This document shows positions 27,271 through 40,985 of a stretch of DNA of 64,000 nucleotides, in pieces. The notes beneath the pieces are model-generated. The model was not told the DNA's origin. It made no database searches and saw only the letters and a program-made list of their open reading frames with translations. The stretch covers positions 24,070,013-24,134,012 of the forward strand of contig NC_087071.1 in NCBI RefSeq assembly GCF_963678635.1. Reading direction: 5' to 3'. This stretch comes from Symsagittifera roscoffensis. Its lineage: Eukaryota; Xenacoelomorpha; Acoela; Convolutidae. Position 1 is the first letter of the stretch. The number at the start of each line of letters is the position of its first letter. The position numbers were made by a program, and so were the translations under genes.

Positions 27271-28543
27271 TCAATCGCGGTTCAAATCGGCGTACCACCT
27301 TGAGCGCTTGTTCACGGATGGCACATACTCCTTCAGCCAACGTTGCCAAATAGTATTTGCGTAAGCTTGTGTTCTGACATAGCGCTTTCGGTGGTCGAAA
27401 CTTTCATCAAGTGATAGCGACGGAAAGCCAATAGAGTGGCTCGAAATTTTCATCAAGCGTTCTTGAACGGACATTTAATGATTGCTCCACTAAAGAAAAG
27501 GTGGTCAACAAAACCTCATCCGTTAACTTGCGCCTTCCAGTAATTGCGCAGAAAACGCTTTGCAACTGCGCACTAACCTTTCTCAACACCCACCATGATG
27601 CCGCGCGCCAGGAGGCTTGTATTTCCCTTTAAATCTTCTATGAACTAACAATGCGGGAGCCTGTATGTTCCAATTTTGTACGCAAAGCAGAAGTTCTTTC
27701 TGAGCTCCAACAAAACTGGTACCATTGTGTGACCACACAACACTTGGCGTACTACAGCATGCGATAAATGCTTAAAGCCCCATGACGCAAGAGCTGGTAT
27801 CCATAGACGGAACAATTTCGATGTGTTCGGCACGAGTAGTCATGCAGAAGAACAGAAAAGCCCATATTTTCTTTTTACTTCGGCGAATTATCGCGTAAAA
27901 AGGAACAAAATAATCCACACCATAGTTACTGAATATTGATGGTGGTAAACAAGCTCTTTGACGGGGAGTTCTGACATTATAGGATGTAACGTGCTTGACT
28001 TCCGTTTTCTGCAAACAAAACAACATCTTTCAATTGCACGGAGGGTCGCTCGCAAACCCATCACCACAAACCCCTTCTGTGCTGTGGACCGCAAAAAGTG
28101 CTGATGGTTGTGGGCAAAGTGAAGAGATGCCTCAGAAACAATTTCACCAACAAGTGACAAAAATCTCAGATGATGGGATGCTTGGTTTCGAAACTTATTT
28201 CTCCTAAGCGTGGAATACGTCCCGTGGAACAAATGATGCCATCGGGGCCGAGAAAAAGTGAGTAACTTAGAATGCGACAAGACTTTTTACGGGTAGATTG
28301 AACTCGCCTGAACTCAACCAAGAACAATTCTGGTAGAGCCAAAAGTAACAATTTGTCTTTCGCAATTGTTGATTCATCCGGGTAGTTTATTTGAGTGGTA
28401 GACCGGTGGATGTGCTTGTGTTTCGGCAAAAACATCAACATAGAGCAAACGTATCGCTGCAGTTTCGTAAATTTATTAAACTTCTCCTGACAAATACGGG
28501 CTCTGATTGCTTCGAAGTAATCGTGAGAGCATGTGTCGAACAT
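27271..28543 (-). pseudogene. BEL copy A: integrase and C-terminal DUF5641-like region
   Basis: Reading leftwards: a His/Cys zinc-binding segment (LHFAHNHQHF … CCFVCRKRK, ~28100-28000), an integrase core start (SNYGVDYFVPF and TTRAEHIEIVPSMDTSS, ~27930-27790), a second catalytic region reading SHNGTSFVGAQKEL (~27740-27690; the expected Asp is His), a glutamate region HHGGCWE (~27600), and a DUF5641-like end (WQRWLKEYVPSVNKRSRW, ~27320). Frames shift several times. Motif order is typical of BEL/Pao. The integrase cannot be active because of the lost Asp and frameshifts. Confidence 0.75.
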
Positions 28544-29540
28544 TCTATGAAGTCGTCCACAGATTTCTTGGAGCGGATTTTACTAACACTATCCAAATTT
28601 AGTTTCAAAGGCCACCCAGTTCCTAAAAAGAAGCTTGGACCCCAGACCCATCTGCTTTCTTTAAGGCATTCCGCCGATATTCTGCGTCTCTCAATGTCTG
28701 CGAGATTATCTCCACTATTTATTTGAAATAATTGATCCACAATGGTGATTTCATTTTTTTTCACAAACACGGTTTGCGACAAAAGTTGGCAATTATTCGA
28801 CGGAGTGAACCTATTATAAAACCCTGTTGCAATGGGCCCACAAAAAGGTGCGGGTTCCTTCAATTAAAAGTGCCCGGAGTATGTTTTCCTTCAGTCTGGA
28901 TGCCAGCAGGGCTGTCTGCAATTCCCGCTTCGAAATGGACAAAGCCCTTTTTGGTGCTACATTTGCTTTACCAAAAATGAAAGCACTTTCAATTTTTTCA
29001 GTCTAAATTTTCCGGACACGAACAAATCCAACCGGGCAAAACACATGTGAGCTATCCCGAAACATTGGAGCTCCCATTGATCAAACGGAATGCTGAAGTA
29101 GCATCGAGGAAAGACTATTTCTCCTCATAAAACAGGCTGGAATGCCAATTAATGAATTGCTTCCGGAGCGCTTCTGGTAAGGGATCATCTCATTGTTGCC
29201 CAGGTATACGCCAAAAATCATTAAGAAGCAGGCGGGCCCTTACCGTGTAGGGGACCACCACACCAAATGGGTCGAAGACCGATGAAACAAAACAGATTAC
29301 TTTGTTGCGTAACGGACGTTCGGATGTCACGGTTAACTCCACGACTAACAACAAGAGACTCACTTCCATTGTTCCACTTATGAATAAAATTGAGCGGGCA
29401 TAAATTGGTGATAAATGTTCTGACCAATAACCATTTCGATGTCCGAATAGGTATACCGAGCTGGCTTTTTGGTTACAGTGATGGATACTTTTCTTGAAGG
29501 ACCGGAACATCAACTTTTTTAGACCCAACCTTAATTTCAT
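28544..29540 (-). pseudogene. BEL copy A: A17/RNase H region, reverse transcriptase deleted
   Basis: The diagnostic A17-type motif FVSSVFDPFGVVVPYTVRAR lies at ~29300-29230, followed by LLLNDFWRIPGQQ, then broken frames to NLADIERRRISAECL (~28690), matching the BEL pattern NPADxxSRG. Upstream, protease-end sequence (~29450-29330) joins almost directly to the A17 motif, so the whole RT domain (normally ~800 nt) is missing around 29310. Confidence 0.65.
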
Positions 29541-30100
29541 CCTTAACGTAGGCGGCTACCCTGAAGGTATAATAGTTGTTATTCATGTCAGCGGATAATG
29601 CGACCTCGACTAACTCGTTCGATGTAATATCCATTTAATCACAAAATTTAGTGTCAAATCAACTTTTTTCATTGGCAAGTTCAGACGGCGAGCCAAGCTT
29701 GCGGAAAACCAATAGTGATTTATCGCGGATTCACAGAAAACGAGGGCGTTATCGGTTTTTGACTTAGAGGAAAAACTTAACTCAATAACCTGGAGATGAC
29801 CTTTAACTTCCTGCACGGATGCAGAACAAGGCGAATTTGATTTTTCCGCCAGAGCTATTCCGGTAGAAGACTTGTTTTTTTCCTTTCGATGAATGCGGTC
29901 TACACCACGCAACAGGACATTGTGCATGCTTTCGCACTCAGGTTTGGTGCATTCCTCAGCCTTCGGGCAATTACGGAAGATGTGGTCCGCTTGGACACAG
30001 GAGAAAAAGAGTCCTTTCCAGCTTAGCACTGGGTGCAAAAATTCAGGTGCTAGTTTTTGTCATGAAGAGATCCTCGGTTTCTTTGATTCACCTGGTAAAA
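29541..30100 (-). pseudogene. BEL copy A: zinc knuckle and protease region
   Basis: The knuckle region reads CVQADHIFRNC then CTKPECESMHNVLLHG-like sequence (~29995-29890), typical of BEL/Pao gag C-termini. The protease follows (~29770-29640): ALVFCESAINHYWFSASLARR, where the expected DSG triad has become ES-A, so it is dead. A BEL-type linker lies between. Confidence 0.65.
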
Positions 30101-32105
30101 TTTTCATACGCTCATGCTATTCGGACTTTACTTTCAATCACTCATTGAAATCAAGGATATCGGGGCAAAACCAATTACGCTTGACCATGTAGGATGACCA
30201 AGACTCCTTCATATTCAAACTAACAAAGAGCTTGTGTCCTGGTTGCGATACCTTTCAGATCATCCTCATTTGGCAACAAACGAAACTTATCAACAAGACT
30301 TAAAATAACACAACCAAAATTAGATATGCATTCTGAATTGTGCATTTTCACTGGTGGTACGCTGTTAAGTTTTTTGAGGTGGGCGCTCACGACGTTTTAA
30401 GATTGCCCAAACTTTCGTTCTAGGACCTTTAGTGCATCCCTGGACATTCGACCTGATTACGCAAAGTCCGCTAATGCCAATTTAGCTTTCCCAGTTACCA
30501 GTGTTTTAAGGTATGTCAGCTTGACGTCATCCGAAAGAGTTCTTTTTCGAACCAATATCACTCCGAAACTGACCTATCTGTTCGTGCCATTCCAACGGAT
30601 TACCATCATACTAAGAAAATTTCCATTCAATTAATGGATCTTTCCTGTTCGATGCCAAAACTTTGGCAAAGTCTCGAACGGATATTGATTGAGATGGCGG
30701 ACTGACATAAATCGGGACTGTTTGGTGTACACACGCAGCGGACGGAGCGAACAATACGGCTGATGAACTGAACGGATGAGCAAGGAATATCCGACGCAAA
30801 TGGTGAGAGCAAGGGAACTTGCTCGGGTGGTGGAGTGAAATAGTAAATTGCTCCACCCCTATTGTAGGTGAAAGTTGCGGGTTTTCTAGGAGCAACAGGT
30901 ATTACTGCTTCAAATATGTGCTATTACTCTTTCATAGATATTGGTTTGCAAAATGCGGCGGTTGGTGTTGCAGTTGCAGGGAACCACGATGAGAGATTCG
31001 GGTAATAAAACTGACTAAATAGGTGGGAGGACATGTAGTGGTTTCTGCCAAAACAACTGCAGTATGAGTAAATATTTTTATATACGAAGGTGATGGAACA
31101 TTTTCGAAATAGGCAGACGTCGCAGGCTCAGCATTAACCCACTGATTTGCCGGTGTGTTGTGTACACCCACATTCGCCGATATTTTGCAAAGTGATAGTG
31201 CTGGCAGCAATCTGCGTAAGAGGTTTAGGAATCATGGGAAGCACTTCAGCGCCATGCATCAATGTAGAAGACAAGCCACATAATTGGGCGTTACTCACAG
31301 GAACGATATCCACCGGGGCATAATAGGGAACCGTAATCAATTCAGAAGTGTATGCCGTCGGTTCGGTTACAGTCATTATTGGATTCAAATTCGGCATATT
31401 ATCCCGCCAAGTTTCTTTGCGTTTATCTACTGTTTCCCTGTAAGAGCTTACCGAGCTAGCAAACAGGTCAACATAGTCGGAGTTTTCCTCCAATTCAGCT
31501 TCCGCTATTTTGGCTTCAACATATTTTTCCATTCTCCCCGAGGGTTTGTACTCCGTCCAACTTTTGCTGGAAATCTAAGAAGCGCTCTGATGCTTTATTT
31601 TGTCTCTCGATCTCTTCTGTTCTTCATTTAGCCAGCAACAACTCTTTTTTCCGTTGACTAGAATTAGTTGAGACTGTTTTGCTCTGATCTGAGAACCCAG
31701 ACCGATGTCAACTTCGAAGTTTTTCCGAACATTTCGAGGAAGCCACTTCTCCCGAGTGCGATGAAACGGACGGACCTTACTTGTTCATCAAATCCTACAT
31801 ATTTCCCAGCTTTCTGAATCACCTCATCGTGCCTTTTTGTCACCAGGTCAAACCACTTTTCCAATTCCTCGCAAACTTTGTCTCTATTAAAAGCCTTTTC
31901 CGCCATTTGACTTACCTCATCGTTTTCAAAAAAAAAATTTTCCAGGAAAACATTTGCATTTTTGATGTAATTCTGAACAATAACACTTCGTTTTTTTGTG
32001 CTCTATGGCTTCTTGAATGTATTTATGAACATTGAGAAGCTCAATTTCTAAATTACGCTGAGACTCAAAAAACTTTTGGACTTGATGAACTAAACCCTGA
32101 TTCAT
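30101..32105 (-). pseudogene. BEL copy A: gag
   Basis: It starts at ATG 32105 (MNQGLVHQVQKFFESQRNLE…), homologous to the copy B start at 59630. An acidic coiled-coil-like part (~31530-31400, KIAEAELEENSDYVDLFAS) and a DUF1759-like capsid region (~30700-30380) follow. Frameshifts and stops occur throughout. Not functional. Confidence 0.65.
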
Positions 32106-33714
32106 TGTGACAAAATGTAACGATATGCTTTTACAATTGAAGAGAAGGACATACCAAACTCTACTTCAATCCAATATAAAAACAAAACGGTATTAGAGCA
32201 CTGTAAGATAAATTCAACAACTTATACCACTACTACAAGGCCAAATTTCTGAGCTAAAGACCTCTATGCATCGTCTAGGTGCTCCTGCAATTTGACTATG
32301 ATGAGAGTGCGCTGCTTATAGAGAGCATGTTGCTTTTCATTCAATCTATTTTTATTATAGTCTTAGCAACAAATGCTCTGAGGTTTGCGCCGTATCTGCG
32401 AATGATCAGCAAAGCTTTGATCTCTAATTTATCGTGTTGGTGTAATATCAAGTACTGTTTGCGCAAACGACTATCCTTAGTTTTATGTTTCGATATCAAA
32501 TGATCAAATATACTGATGGTCAAAGTACTTGAAATTTTTGATTTCTCGAATACTTCCTCCCTTTTCCGGTTCGTTGACAAAACACGGTGGCAGTAATTTT
32601 TGCACGATAGCGTTTTATGATGAGTACAAGTTCATCTTTAGCCAAATGGTTGAAGTTATTGCTGCGATGCCTACTAAATGAGTTGGTTTTGACGTGGTGC
32701 CAAATCACGATATTCATTTGGTGGTATAAATTTGACTCAAAGTAGGGTTGGAAATTTTATGGGGTTTGACGGCGGTAGGGTTAAATTTTAGACCATGTAT
32801 GGCTAAGTAAAGGTCAACAAGTTTTAGGATGGATACATGTTCAACTTCGTACAAAAGATTGAAGTTATTGCTGCGATGCCTACTACTAACTAACGAACTA
32901 TGTCACGCAACGAAAATACCAGAAGAGGCATACCGTATCGCACTGTCATACAAAATGGGAGACAAATATGCGAGAGAAATAAGAGTTATTTTTGACGTCG
33001 TTCCAAATCACGAAATTCAATTGATGGTATAAAATTGACTCAAAGTAGTTTTACGGAGGCTAAAGACGTTAAGGTTGAAACTTAGACAGAGTGATTACGA
33101 AGTGTCGTGGGTGGCTTTTCTAGAGCATGATGCAATGAGCTTGCACCATTATCAAAAATCATTAATGGTTTTTTAAGAAAGAAACGGACGCGTTGGATGT
33201 ATTTACTTTACGGCAATTTTTGGGTAGGTTTAGGGGCGTAGTATAAAATAAATTGAAGTCATTTTTACGACTCGGATTAAACCTGAGGTCGCTGGAGCTC
33301 AAACTAATTCAAACGACTGGGTTAGTTTTGAATTGATATAGATTAAACTGAGCCGTTTTGGTCAAGGCCCTTATGTTTGTTAAAAAGTCCATTTTTGACT
33401 TTTTTTTTTAGTTCTTTGCAGTTTATTGAAAGCAGGACGTTTACCAGGTTCGCACAACTTGAGTCCAAAGTCGTCGCCCAAATTTTCACAAAAAAAAAAC
33501 GTTTTTCTTGAGGTTAGGGTCCAAACTTTTGGCCCAAAATCTCAAGAAAAAGTTGAGTCACGCTCTTTAAATCCAGAATTTTTTTTTGAAAAATGTATCT
33601 AGTACCTGTTATCGAGTTCTGCCATTCTGCGATTTCTGATTTTTGAAAATGACATGAAAAAATAGCTTAGCAAAAAATTAGCACATGGATTTTGAAGATT
33701 TTCTGCCACGTTGA
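32106..33714 (-). other. BEL copy A leader (left part), non-coding
   Basis: It aligns over nearly its full length with the copy B leader (59631-60949): for example CTATCTGCGAATGATC and CTGTTTGCGCAAACG-type blocks. No conserved frame stands out. It ends at the CAAA target duplication of element 2. Confidence 0.6.
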
Positions 33715-33718
33715 CAAA
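33715..33718. repeat. Target-site duplication of element 2 (left), CAAA
   Basis: Matches 56800-56803. The unoccupied equivalent is CAAA at 60950-60953 in BEL copy B. Confidence 0.8.
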
Positions 33719-34101
33719 TGAGTTATGTACTATTGACTGTACTCATAGAGTAATTTCAGATAAAGTACACCATCTGCGCGTCACGCTATCTTGTTTTTGG
33801 CCGAATAGATACGTGCAACTACTGAGTCTAATACCGATCTTAATCTTACTCTTTTATCTCCTTGTCTCAATTGATCTAGTGTATACTGGTTTATGCGAGT
33901 TAGTTTCCAGAAGAAGAACAACTGTAGTCTAAGACTTATTCAAATTGTTCTGGTTCTGAAACTCAAATTAGTTTCAGCACCTCAAAAATACGTGTCAATG
34001 TCAGTGATGGAATATGATTTGTTAATTAGTAAACTTTCATAGCGATTTTTTTTATCAATAATATAATTGGTTTATAAAAACTTGTTTAGAAACTGATTCC
34101 A
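33719..34101 (-). repeat. 3' LTR of element 2
   Basis: 383 bp, TGAGTTATG … GATTCCA; its first and last bases match the element 1 LTR ends. The minus-strand sequence GCCGGATAGG just before it is the polypurine-tract position. Confidence 0.85.
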
Positions 34102-35644
34102 CCTATCCGGCTTTTAGAGACTTTTTAGTTTTTAAATATTAATGTAGTGTTAAGAGTAGGGCGATGTAGTTTTTTATTGAAGTTGCGAGCATTGCCTTCT
34201 TGGAGAAAAGGGAAGTGTGACTGTTCGTGTTTGTCGGAGGAAGATGGTTATGTTCGTATCTTCTAGATGGGTCTCGTTGATCGTGGTAGTCTTTAATGAT
34301 TGTGTCAAGACTTCTGATCGATGCAACGAGGTATCGATTTCGTTAAGTTTGGAGCGAGACAGCGTGCAGGGTGAAGTTTGACTTTACCGTGTGAAGTGCC
34401 AAGTGACTAGGATCTGTACGTGTAGTCAAAATCGAGATTGCCATTGGTCTGGTTCAATGGTTTTCCTTTGCTGCAATGTTGAGTCCATACTCTAAAACTT
34501 TTGACAACCCTACCACTATCTACTTTAGGCAGCAAATCAAATAGATTTGCCATTGCGAGGTTGGAATGTGATTGGGTTGTCGTCTCGTTTGCTGCTCGTC
34601 TGTTGGGCTTTGCGAAGTCAATATAAACTGCATTTACTTTTTATAAAGATAATTTTTTTTAATAATGTTAGTTTTAGTTATGATTTGTTACTAATAGTTA
34701 TCGCAAAAACGCTTTTATTAGTTTGGTTTTTTTTAAAGAGTCGCTCACCCTAGAGCAACTCTTGGCAAAATAGAGTGTGGGTCACAAAGCGTGATGTAGC
34801 GCGGTGGTTTAGGCCGGCTATAGAAAACGAATAGGCCTCAAAAACGAATCTTTTGGTTTGGTTTGTCTTTCGACTTTTTTCTGTTTTTTTTGTTTGTGAT
34901 TAAACTTCAGAGTGGTCTTTAAAATTTTTTTTTATACATTATTTATCTGGTTTTAGTCTGGTTTTGGGTACCGCGGGCTTTTCTTTCTGAGTCATGCTAT
35001 AAGTTTGAGTAATGCTATAAGCGCGGGCTTTTCATTCTGAGTCAAGCTATAAGTGGTTTTGTGACGTTAGAAACCTGCGTTGGTTATTGTAGTTTACTAT
35101 TTAATTCCTTCCAACCGGGTTAAAGGAAAGTTTGAAACGTGTTGAAACGGGTTAGAATTGTTATCAGTGAAAGTTAAAATTTAAAACTCATTATTTAATC
35201 AATTCCTCCAATTCTTCGTGAGCAAGCTGTGCGATTGAGGAAAGAACTTATGGGCGAGTGAATGATTCAAAAAACGTCATTTCAAAAGGTTTTTTTCTTG
35301 TGCGAATTTATCTGCAATTTTTATGAATTTATTGCGTTGAAAAAGAATTTTACTGTTTTTTTTGGGAAAAATTTTAATTTATGAATTTACTGCTTGGTGA
35401 AAGAAATTTTTTGTGTTGGGTATCAGTTTATCAATTTATTGCTATTTGTGAGAAATTTTACTGCTTCTTGAATTTTGCTGCAATTTGTTATTACGAGTTT
35501 TTAATTTTTAAGAAAGAAGTTTTCAGTTTTTTGTTTGTGTGTTTTAGATGATGATGTGATGAGATCTAAAAAGAGGTGACACAATTATAAAGAATGGTTA
35601 GTTGTGTTCTGAATTTATTAGTAAAAATACATAATTATACTTAT
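34102..35644 (-). other. 3' non-coding region of element 2
   Basis: No coding frame. It contains the conserved stem-loop (34738-34761) and the GC-rich GTAGCGCGGTGGTTTAGGCC block (~34793-34820) also seen in element 1. Confidence 0.6.
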
Positions 35645-37363
35645 TTAATCATCAGCAAAAAGTTCATGGAAAATATCGTGAAAGACGTTTGAGGTTGTTA
35701 GAAATTTAGCAAGCGAGCGGATGATATATTTAGTTTGCAGTAGGCGCCAAAGCAATTCAAGTGCTTTGATGATCTTGTGCTCTTCACTACTTGGTGAGAA
35801 TTCATGCGGTGAGTTTCGAATTAGATTATAAAGCTTATGATTATGTTTGGTGTAATGTATATATTCTAGGATTGGAATTTCATTGGGCTGTATGTATTTG
35901 TGAGGGAAAATCAGTGGACGGGATTCATCAACACTAAAAGTTCGGTTTAGTGGGCAGAATATATACAATTGTCTGATAGGGTCGTCATTTCTAAGGATTC
36001 CTTGCATGTGAGTGTCTTTGATACAATATGTGAAGTTGAAAAAAATGGTGAAGTGTATTTGGAGTTATTAAATTGAAATCGATGGTGTGGGTTTCATGAT
36101 GGTGTATTAGTTGTGTAATGGTATTGTATGAATTTTTAGTACGTTTATGTGTGAGACTGTCTTCTGCGTAACATAACTTGATGTGAACAGTGTAAGTCAC
36201 CTTCTTTGGGTGTTAGGAAATTAAAGGTTATTGAAAAGTGATTATATTCACTGAAATGAGAGTCGTAAGCTTTTGTGTCGCGAAGTGCTGCGGATTTAAA
36301 GTGGTCATACTTTTTTATTCATACAGTTGATTGTAAATTCATAGAAGGATTTGATCAAAAATTTCTCGGTTAGTTGGGGCTTAGCGTTAGTATTGTCATT
36401 TGAAAAGATGTCTTCATTGGGTCGTCGTGCAATGGCGTGATCATAATGGTTAGTTGAAAATCAATTAGCTTTTTGTGCAGTGAATCTGTTTAGGTTTTGG
36501 CTTAATCCAATAATTGTGAACTGTTTTTCGTGAAGTGTTGTAGTGAGATGATATAGCCTAGATTGACATAATTCGTTATCATCTGGATTATTATATAGTG
36601 GTAGAATGAGGTCCATGAAAAGGTAGGAAATGATGCACTTTCGTTAACAAAATTTGGTTCGTCGTTGTTAGGATATGAGTGATAATAAGTGAATTGTGAA
36701 AAAATGGTAAGCATACTTGGAGAAACTCCTTTGTGTTAGTATGAAGTGGAAGATCCATGAAGGTCTGAGCTGGTCGGGGGTTAGAAAGGAATGGAGTATT
36801 GGGGAGTTTTCGTTCAAATACTCGGTGGGCTCGGGTTTCTCCTGTAGTGGATGAGGGGTTGGAGGATTCTGAGGATGTCATGGTCTGTGAGAGGTGATGG
36901 ATGGTTATTGCGTTAGGATGTTGTAGTTATTATTGAAGGGTTATGAACTTAAACTTATCTAATTCGTTTTCAAGTTCAGTATCGACGGGGCTAGAGTGTT
37001 CAGGTGGGTCGCTGGTCATTGGGGAGTAGATTGGGGTTGCATCAGTGTAGGAGGAAGGGGCTGAGGAAGGTTCATCGGGGATTTGGGTATGGCTGGGTTG
37101 AAAGCTGGTTGGGAAAAGGTGGATGGGCTAGGTTGGGAATCTGCAAATTCATCGGGTGTTTCAATATCAGAATTCTTAAATCGTGAACTGGTGTGAAAAA
37201 CTGCGTTCCATGAAGTGTTGTCTGAGTACATGCTCGGTGAATTGTTAGTATATAGTTGTTCAGGGTAGGGAGGGAAATCAAAAAATGGCAAGACTTGGGA
37301 GTGACGTTGGATGTTGGATGGGTATGAAAGGGAACGGTTGAGGGATCCAATCTGGCGGCTCAT
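35645..37363 (-). pseudogene. Accessory gene of element 2 (broken)
   Basis: Homologous to both accessory ORFs of element 1. The start at 37363 and the N-terminal MSRQIGSL are intact, followed by shifted Ser/Pro-rich and folded parts. From about 36310 leftwards the frame that ends the first half continues without a stop into the second half (DHF…, then FSITFNF, DLHCSHQ), then MLR and the C-terminal block ending FLTTSNVFHDIF at ~35660. This shows the two element 1 ORFs belong to one gene. Confidence 0.7.
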
Positions 37364-39870
37364 CGTGGGCTAGAAGGATGGTTGTTCTGAGAACGGAAAT
37401 AAGTGGTATGTGGTTGTTCTATAATCTGTTTATACGTCTCGTCTTCATTTGATTGTTTTAATACAATGTGGGTGACTGTCATTTGTGGGTACCTATGACT
37501 TGTTGAGATGTGCTCTGTTAGAGATATATTTCTGTAATTTCGTCGTACTAAAGATAGTGGATGGCTATTTTTTAATGTATGAAATTGTGGTGCAGTAGGT
37601 GTTGTGTTTCGAGTGTCTTGTGAGCTATCAAATGTACTGGGAGTAATTGATAGTTTTTTTTTGTATTCAATTATTCAATACTTAAATATGTCTAAAAATA
37701 TTTTATTAATTGATGTTGAAAATATTCCGAAAAATCCTGCGAAAAGTATGCGTGCTACACTGGCTTGTTTATTCACTTGTGTGTGTGTTGCGCATGTATT
37801 GTAAATTCCTTTCAATGGTGAAAGAAAAATCCAAAAAAATTTAAAATTGCGTATAAATTAGTCAACCTTTCTAAGATGTAGTAGGGCCATTCTAGAAAGG
37901 CGAGTACTTCAATTTATAAGTTTATAAAACTAAAGATAATGGTGGGAGAAAAATTTTGTGGACGGCATTTTTCACCGTTTAGATAAATCTAATCTTTTTA
38001 ATTTTTAAAGTATCCACTTTGGTCTTGTGTGTATATGTCTAAAAGTCCTGCGGTTTCTGCAAGTTTTCGTAAATTTTGATCGATGGATTGTCTTTGTATT
38101 GTGTTCATTTTTGTGAGGAGTTCTTGAAATTGTTGTGTGCGGATGTGATGTTGTATACCTGATCTGGAGTTTATACCTATTGATTGTAGATCTATGTTTG
38201 TGTTTCTAGCAATAGCTTTATAACTTTCTGGTTAAAATTTCCTTAATGGTGGCATAAGTGTCGGGTATGGTGTGAGAAGATTATATTTATCTTCATCGGG
38301 ATTTAGTTGTACACATTGTGGCTATTTTCAGAACCACATGGGACGGCCGTATCCCAAAAATTTGTTCTTCTAGAAAACGTGTCAACAGAATGTACTTTAT
38401 TTTTGTAGTGTATGGGGATTCTTTTGTAACATCTTTTATCATAAATACATATAATGGTGATACTTTTTTCGTTCATGTGTAATACAATATCCTGACAATC
38501 TATTTCCTGACAATAAATATCCCGCATAAGGCAGTTTTAATACTGCAAGTGCAAGTGATTGTAGGATTTGTGTTCGTTCAAGGTCTCTTAAATGATGAAG
38601 GGTTTCTAGTTCTGATAGTGACATTTCTAATTTCATATCTTAGTGGATGTCATAGTGAATTGCGCCAAAATAAGTATTTTTCATTATTGATAGTTCTTGT
38701 AGGCGTGTACTGCTTCTGTCTTGTGGTCTAAGTTTTCCACCAGTTCTTCCTGTATTTTTATAAATGTTCCTGGGATGTATGAGTTTTCGTCGTTTTTTGA
38801 AACGTGATGTGTTAGATCTGGTATAATTATTAGATTTTCTGTGTTCATGTCGAAACCTTTTTCGTATTTGACAAGGATTTCTGAGTGTTCTGTTTTATAA
38901 ACTGGAGAGTTATTAATGCAAGCAAGTTTTGTTTCTGGGTAGATTTGAAAACGTGTTTGTTTGTTTTCTATATTATTGACGTTTTTGAAATGTTGATTAT
39001 TTTGTCTACTTTTTTCAGGTTTTACTTGATCATAAGTGGATTCAACAAAATATTTTTGATGAATTTTAATCATTTTGCGTGTGTTTTTGGAACTTGAAAT
39101 GTGGTACATGTTTCTTCAGGGAGCCGAACAATGGTTGCTTGTGTTCTTGTTGTTGGATCGAAATATCCTTGGTCGTTTCTACAAGGTAATCGGATCCCTT
39201 GATAAAATGTAATGTCATCTTTTATACCTCGTGTTTATTGTACTTTTTCCAGCTGGATTTTCCAATCATAAAACATGGGTGTGGTATCCAGTCTTTATCA
39301 TGGAGTTCACAAGTTAGTCATCCATGTGCGCCGTGGAATGGTTATTTGTCATCTAATTTTATTTGACCTTGGTATCTTTCAAGATACCTTGGTATCTTTC
39401 GCCGTGGAATGGTTATTTGTCATCTAATTTTATATGACCTTGGTATCTTTCAAACTTTTCTAGTTTTTCGGGTTTCTACTAATTTTCGATTTGTGCCTTA
39501 ATTTGTTGTCAATTTTAATCGATTAAGTTCATTTTTACAATCTTCAGGGCTAAGATGTTATAAATGCAAGCAAGTTCTGTTTCTGGGTAGATCAAGTGTA
39601 TTTTTGTTTTCATTTGAGACTTGAGAACAAGGTACTTTTTCTTTGACAATGTTGCTAAAAACTTGTATATTGTTAATATTTTAGCTCTAGCTTTCTTTTG
39701 AATAAAGTGTCGCTACTAGGTTTGTTGTTTATATTTTTTGTGGTTCAAATTCGCATTGACTTACTTAATTTATGGTGTTTTTGTAGTGTTTTTTGTTCGT
39801 TTTCTTCACAATCATAGTGTTTGACTAAAAAATATTGGGGTCCTGTTCGAGTGAAAGGGTTTTTTTATGA
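37364..39870 (-). pseudogene. Env-like gene of element 2 (broken)
   Basis: Fragments homologous to element 1 Env run from RTGPQ and HYDCEENEQKTL (~39850-39790) through PCGSENSHNV (~38320) to the hydrophobic C-terminus (~37800). The signal peptide is deleted: sequence jumps from the end of the preceding frame to residue ~25. A short ~50-bp duplication (GCCGTGGAATGGTTATTTGT) lies near 39330-39420. The tail frame (~37600-37373) follows in the same frame as the last env codons. Confidence 0.75.
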
Positions 39871-40985
39871 TAGTCCTGAATAGGGATTATAGAATGTAAT
39901 GTAGCCAAGTGTCTTTTTTGTAAATCTATCGTATTTATAGAGAATTTTTGTTGTGATAAATGAGGAAGTAATGGTTTAGCTGTTATATTTGGTGGAGCTA
40001 AGGGCAGAGAGTGATGTACTAGATTGTTTAATTATACTGTAATTTCAAATTTAATTGTTAAAATGTCTTGTGTAAGGATTTATATATTGAGCTCCTGTAT
40101 GTCTTTATGAATGTTGTGACTATATTGTAATCTGTTGAGTGCCCAGTTATGTAGTCTGTTACTGTCGAGGTGTTGACCAAAGAGTGGAGGAGATGCTATG
40201 AATGTAATCCAATCTAATCTTAGGGGTGTTTTATTGGCTGAGTGTTCCTTATATCTATCGTCTACACTTGTAGGAAAGTTTAGAGGAAAGGATGTTCTTT
40301 ATATCTGAATTTTTGAAGGGGTTGAAGGAAGTGAGAGGTTTTCTGGTAGTGACAAAGATGTTTTTGATGAGATATCTATTGGTTCATTTACCAAGTTTGA
40401 TTCACCTTGAAAGAAAGTTTGTGTCATCCAATGTGGGAGATGTTCTGTTGAAAATGAGGGTTGGATTGACATTTTCACAAATTTGTTCGAAACTGGGGGT
40501 TGATCCTAAGTAGTCCGATGGTATAATTGGAGTGTTTTGTTGAGAGCTAGATTTTAATGGTGGGTGAACTTTGGATTGTACTACTGGAAAGATTTAAAGG
40601 ATTCTGAGTTGATGATGAGGGTATGTTAAAATGAACTCTGGGAGTTGTTAAATTTCTATTTCGTCTTGGATGTATGATTTGTCTGTTTTTTGTAGGTGAA
40701 TTTTAGTTTTGATTTGGGTGTCTTGTTCTATCAAGGTCTTATTGAAGGGTAGAGCTTATATTATATACCGGTTTGTATTGTGGTTCGCTTAGGGATGAGT
40801 GGCGAACTATAGGTTCTAAAGGTTCTAAGACAATATTGAATGTCTTTCTTCAAATGTATATGGGTTTTCTTAAAACGAAATAAGTGCTGATGATTGAGGA
40901 TGGTTTGTCTGACTAGATGTTGGTGTTGTTGAAGATTCCTGGGATGTTGTAGTCGGTGGGGACTGTTGTGATTAGCAATTTTGAA
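39871..40985 (-). pseudogene. P/S/Q-rich frame of element 2 (broken)
   Basis: Homologous to 12052-13188 of element 1, including LHNWALNRLQY at ~40150-40120 followed by sense codons, and the end NPYSGLS at ~39880. It has frameshifts but no stop at the position interrupted in element 1. Confidence 0.65.
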
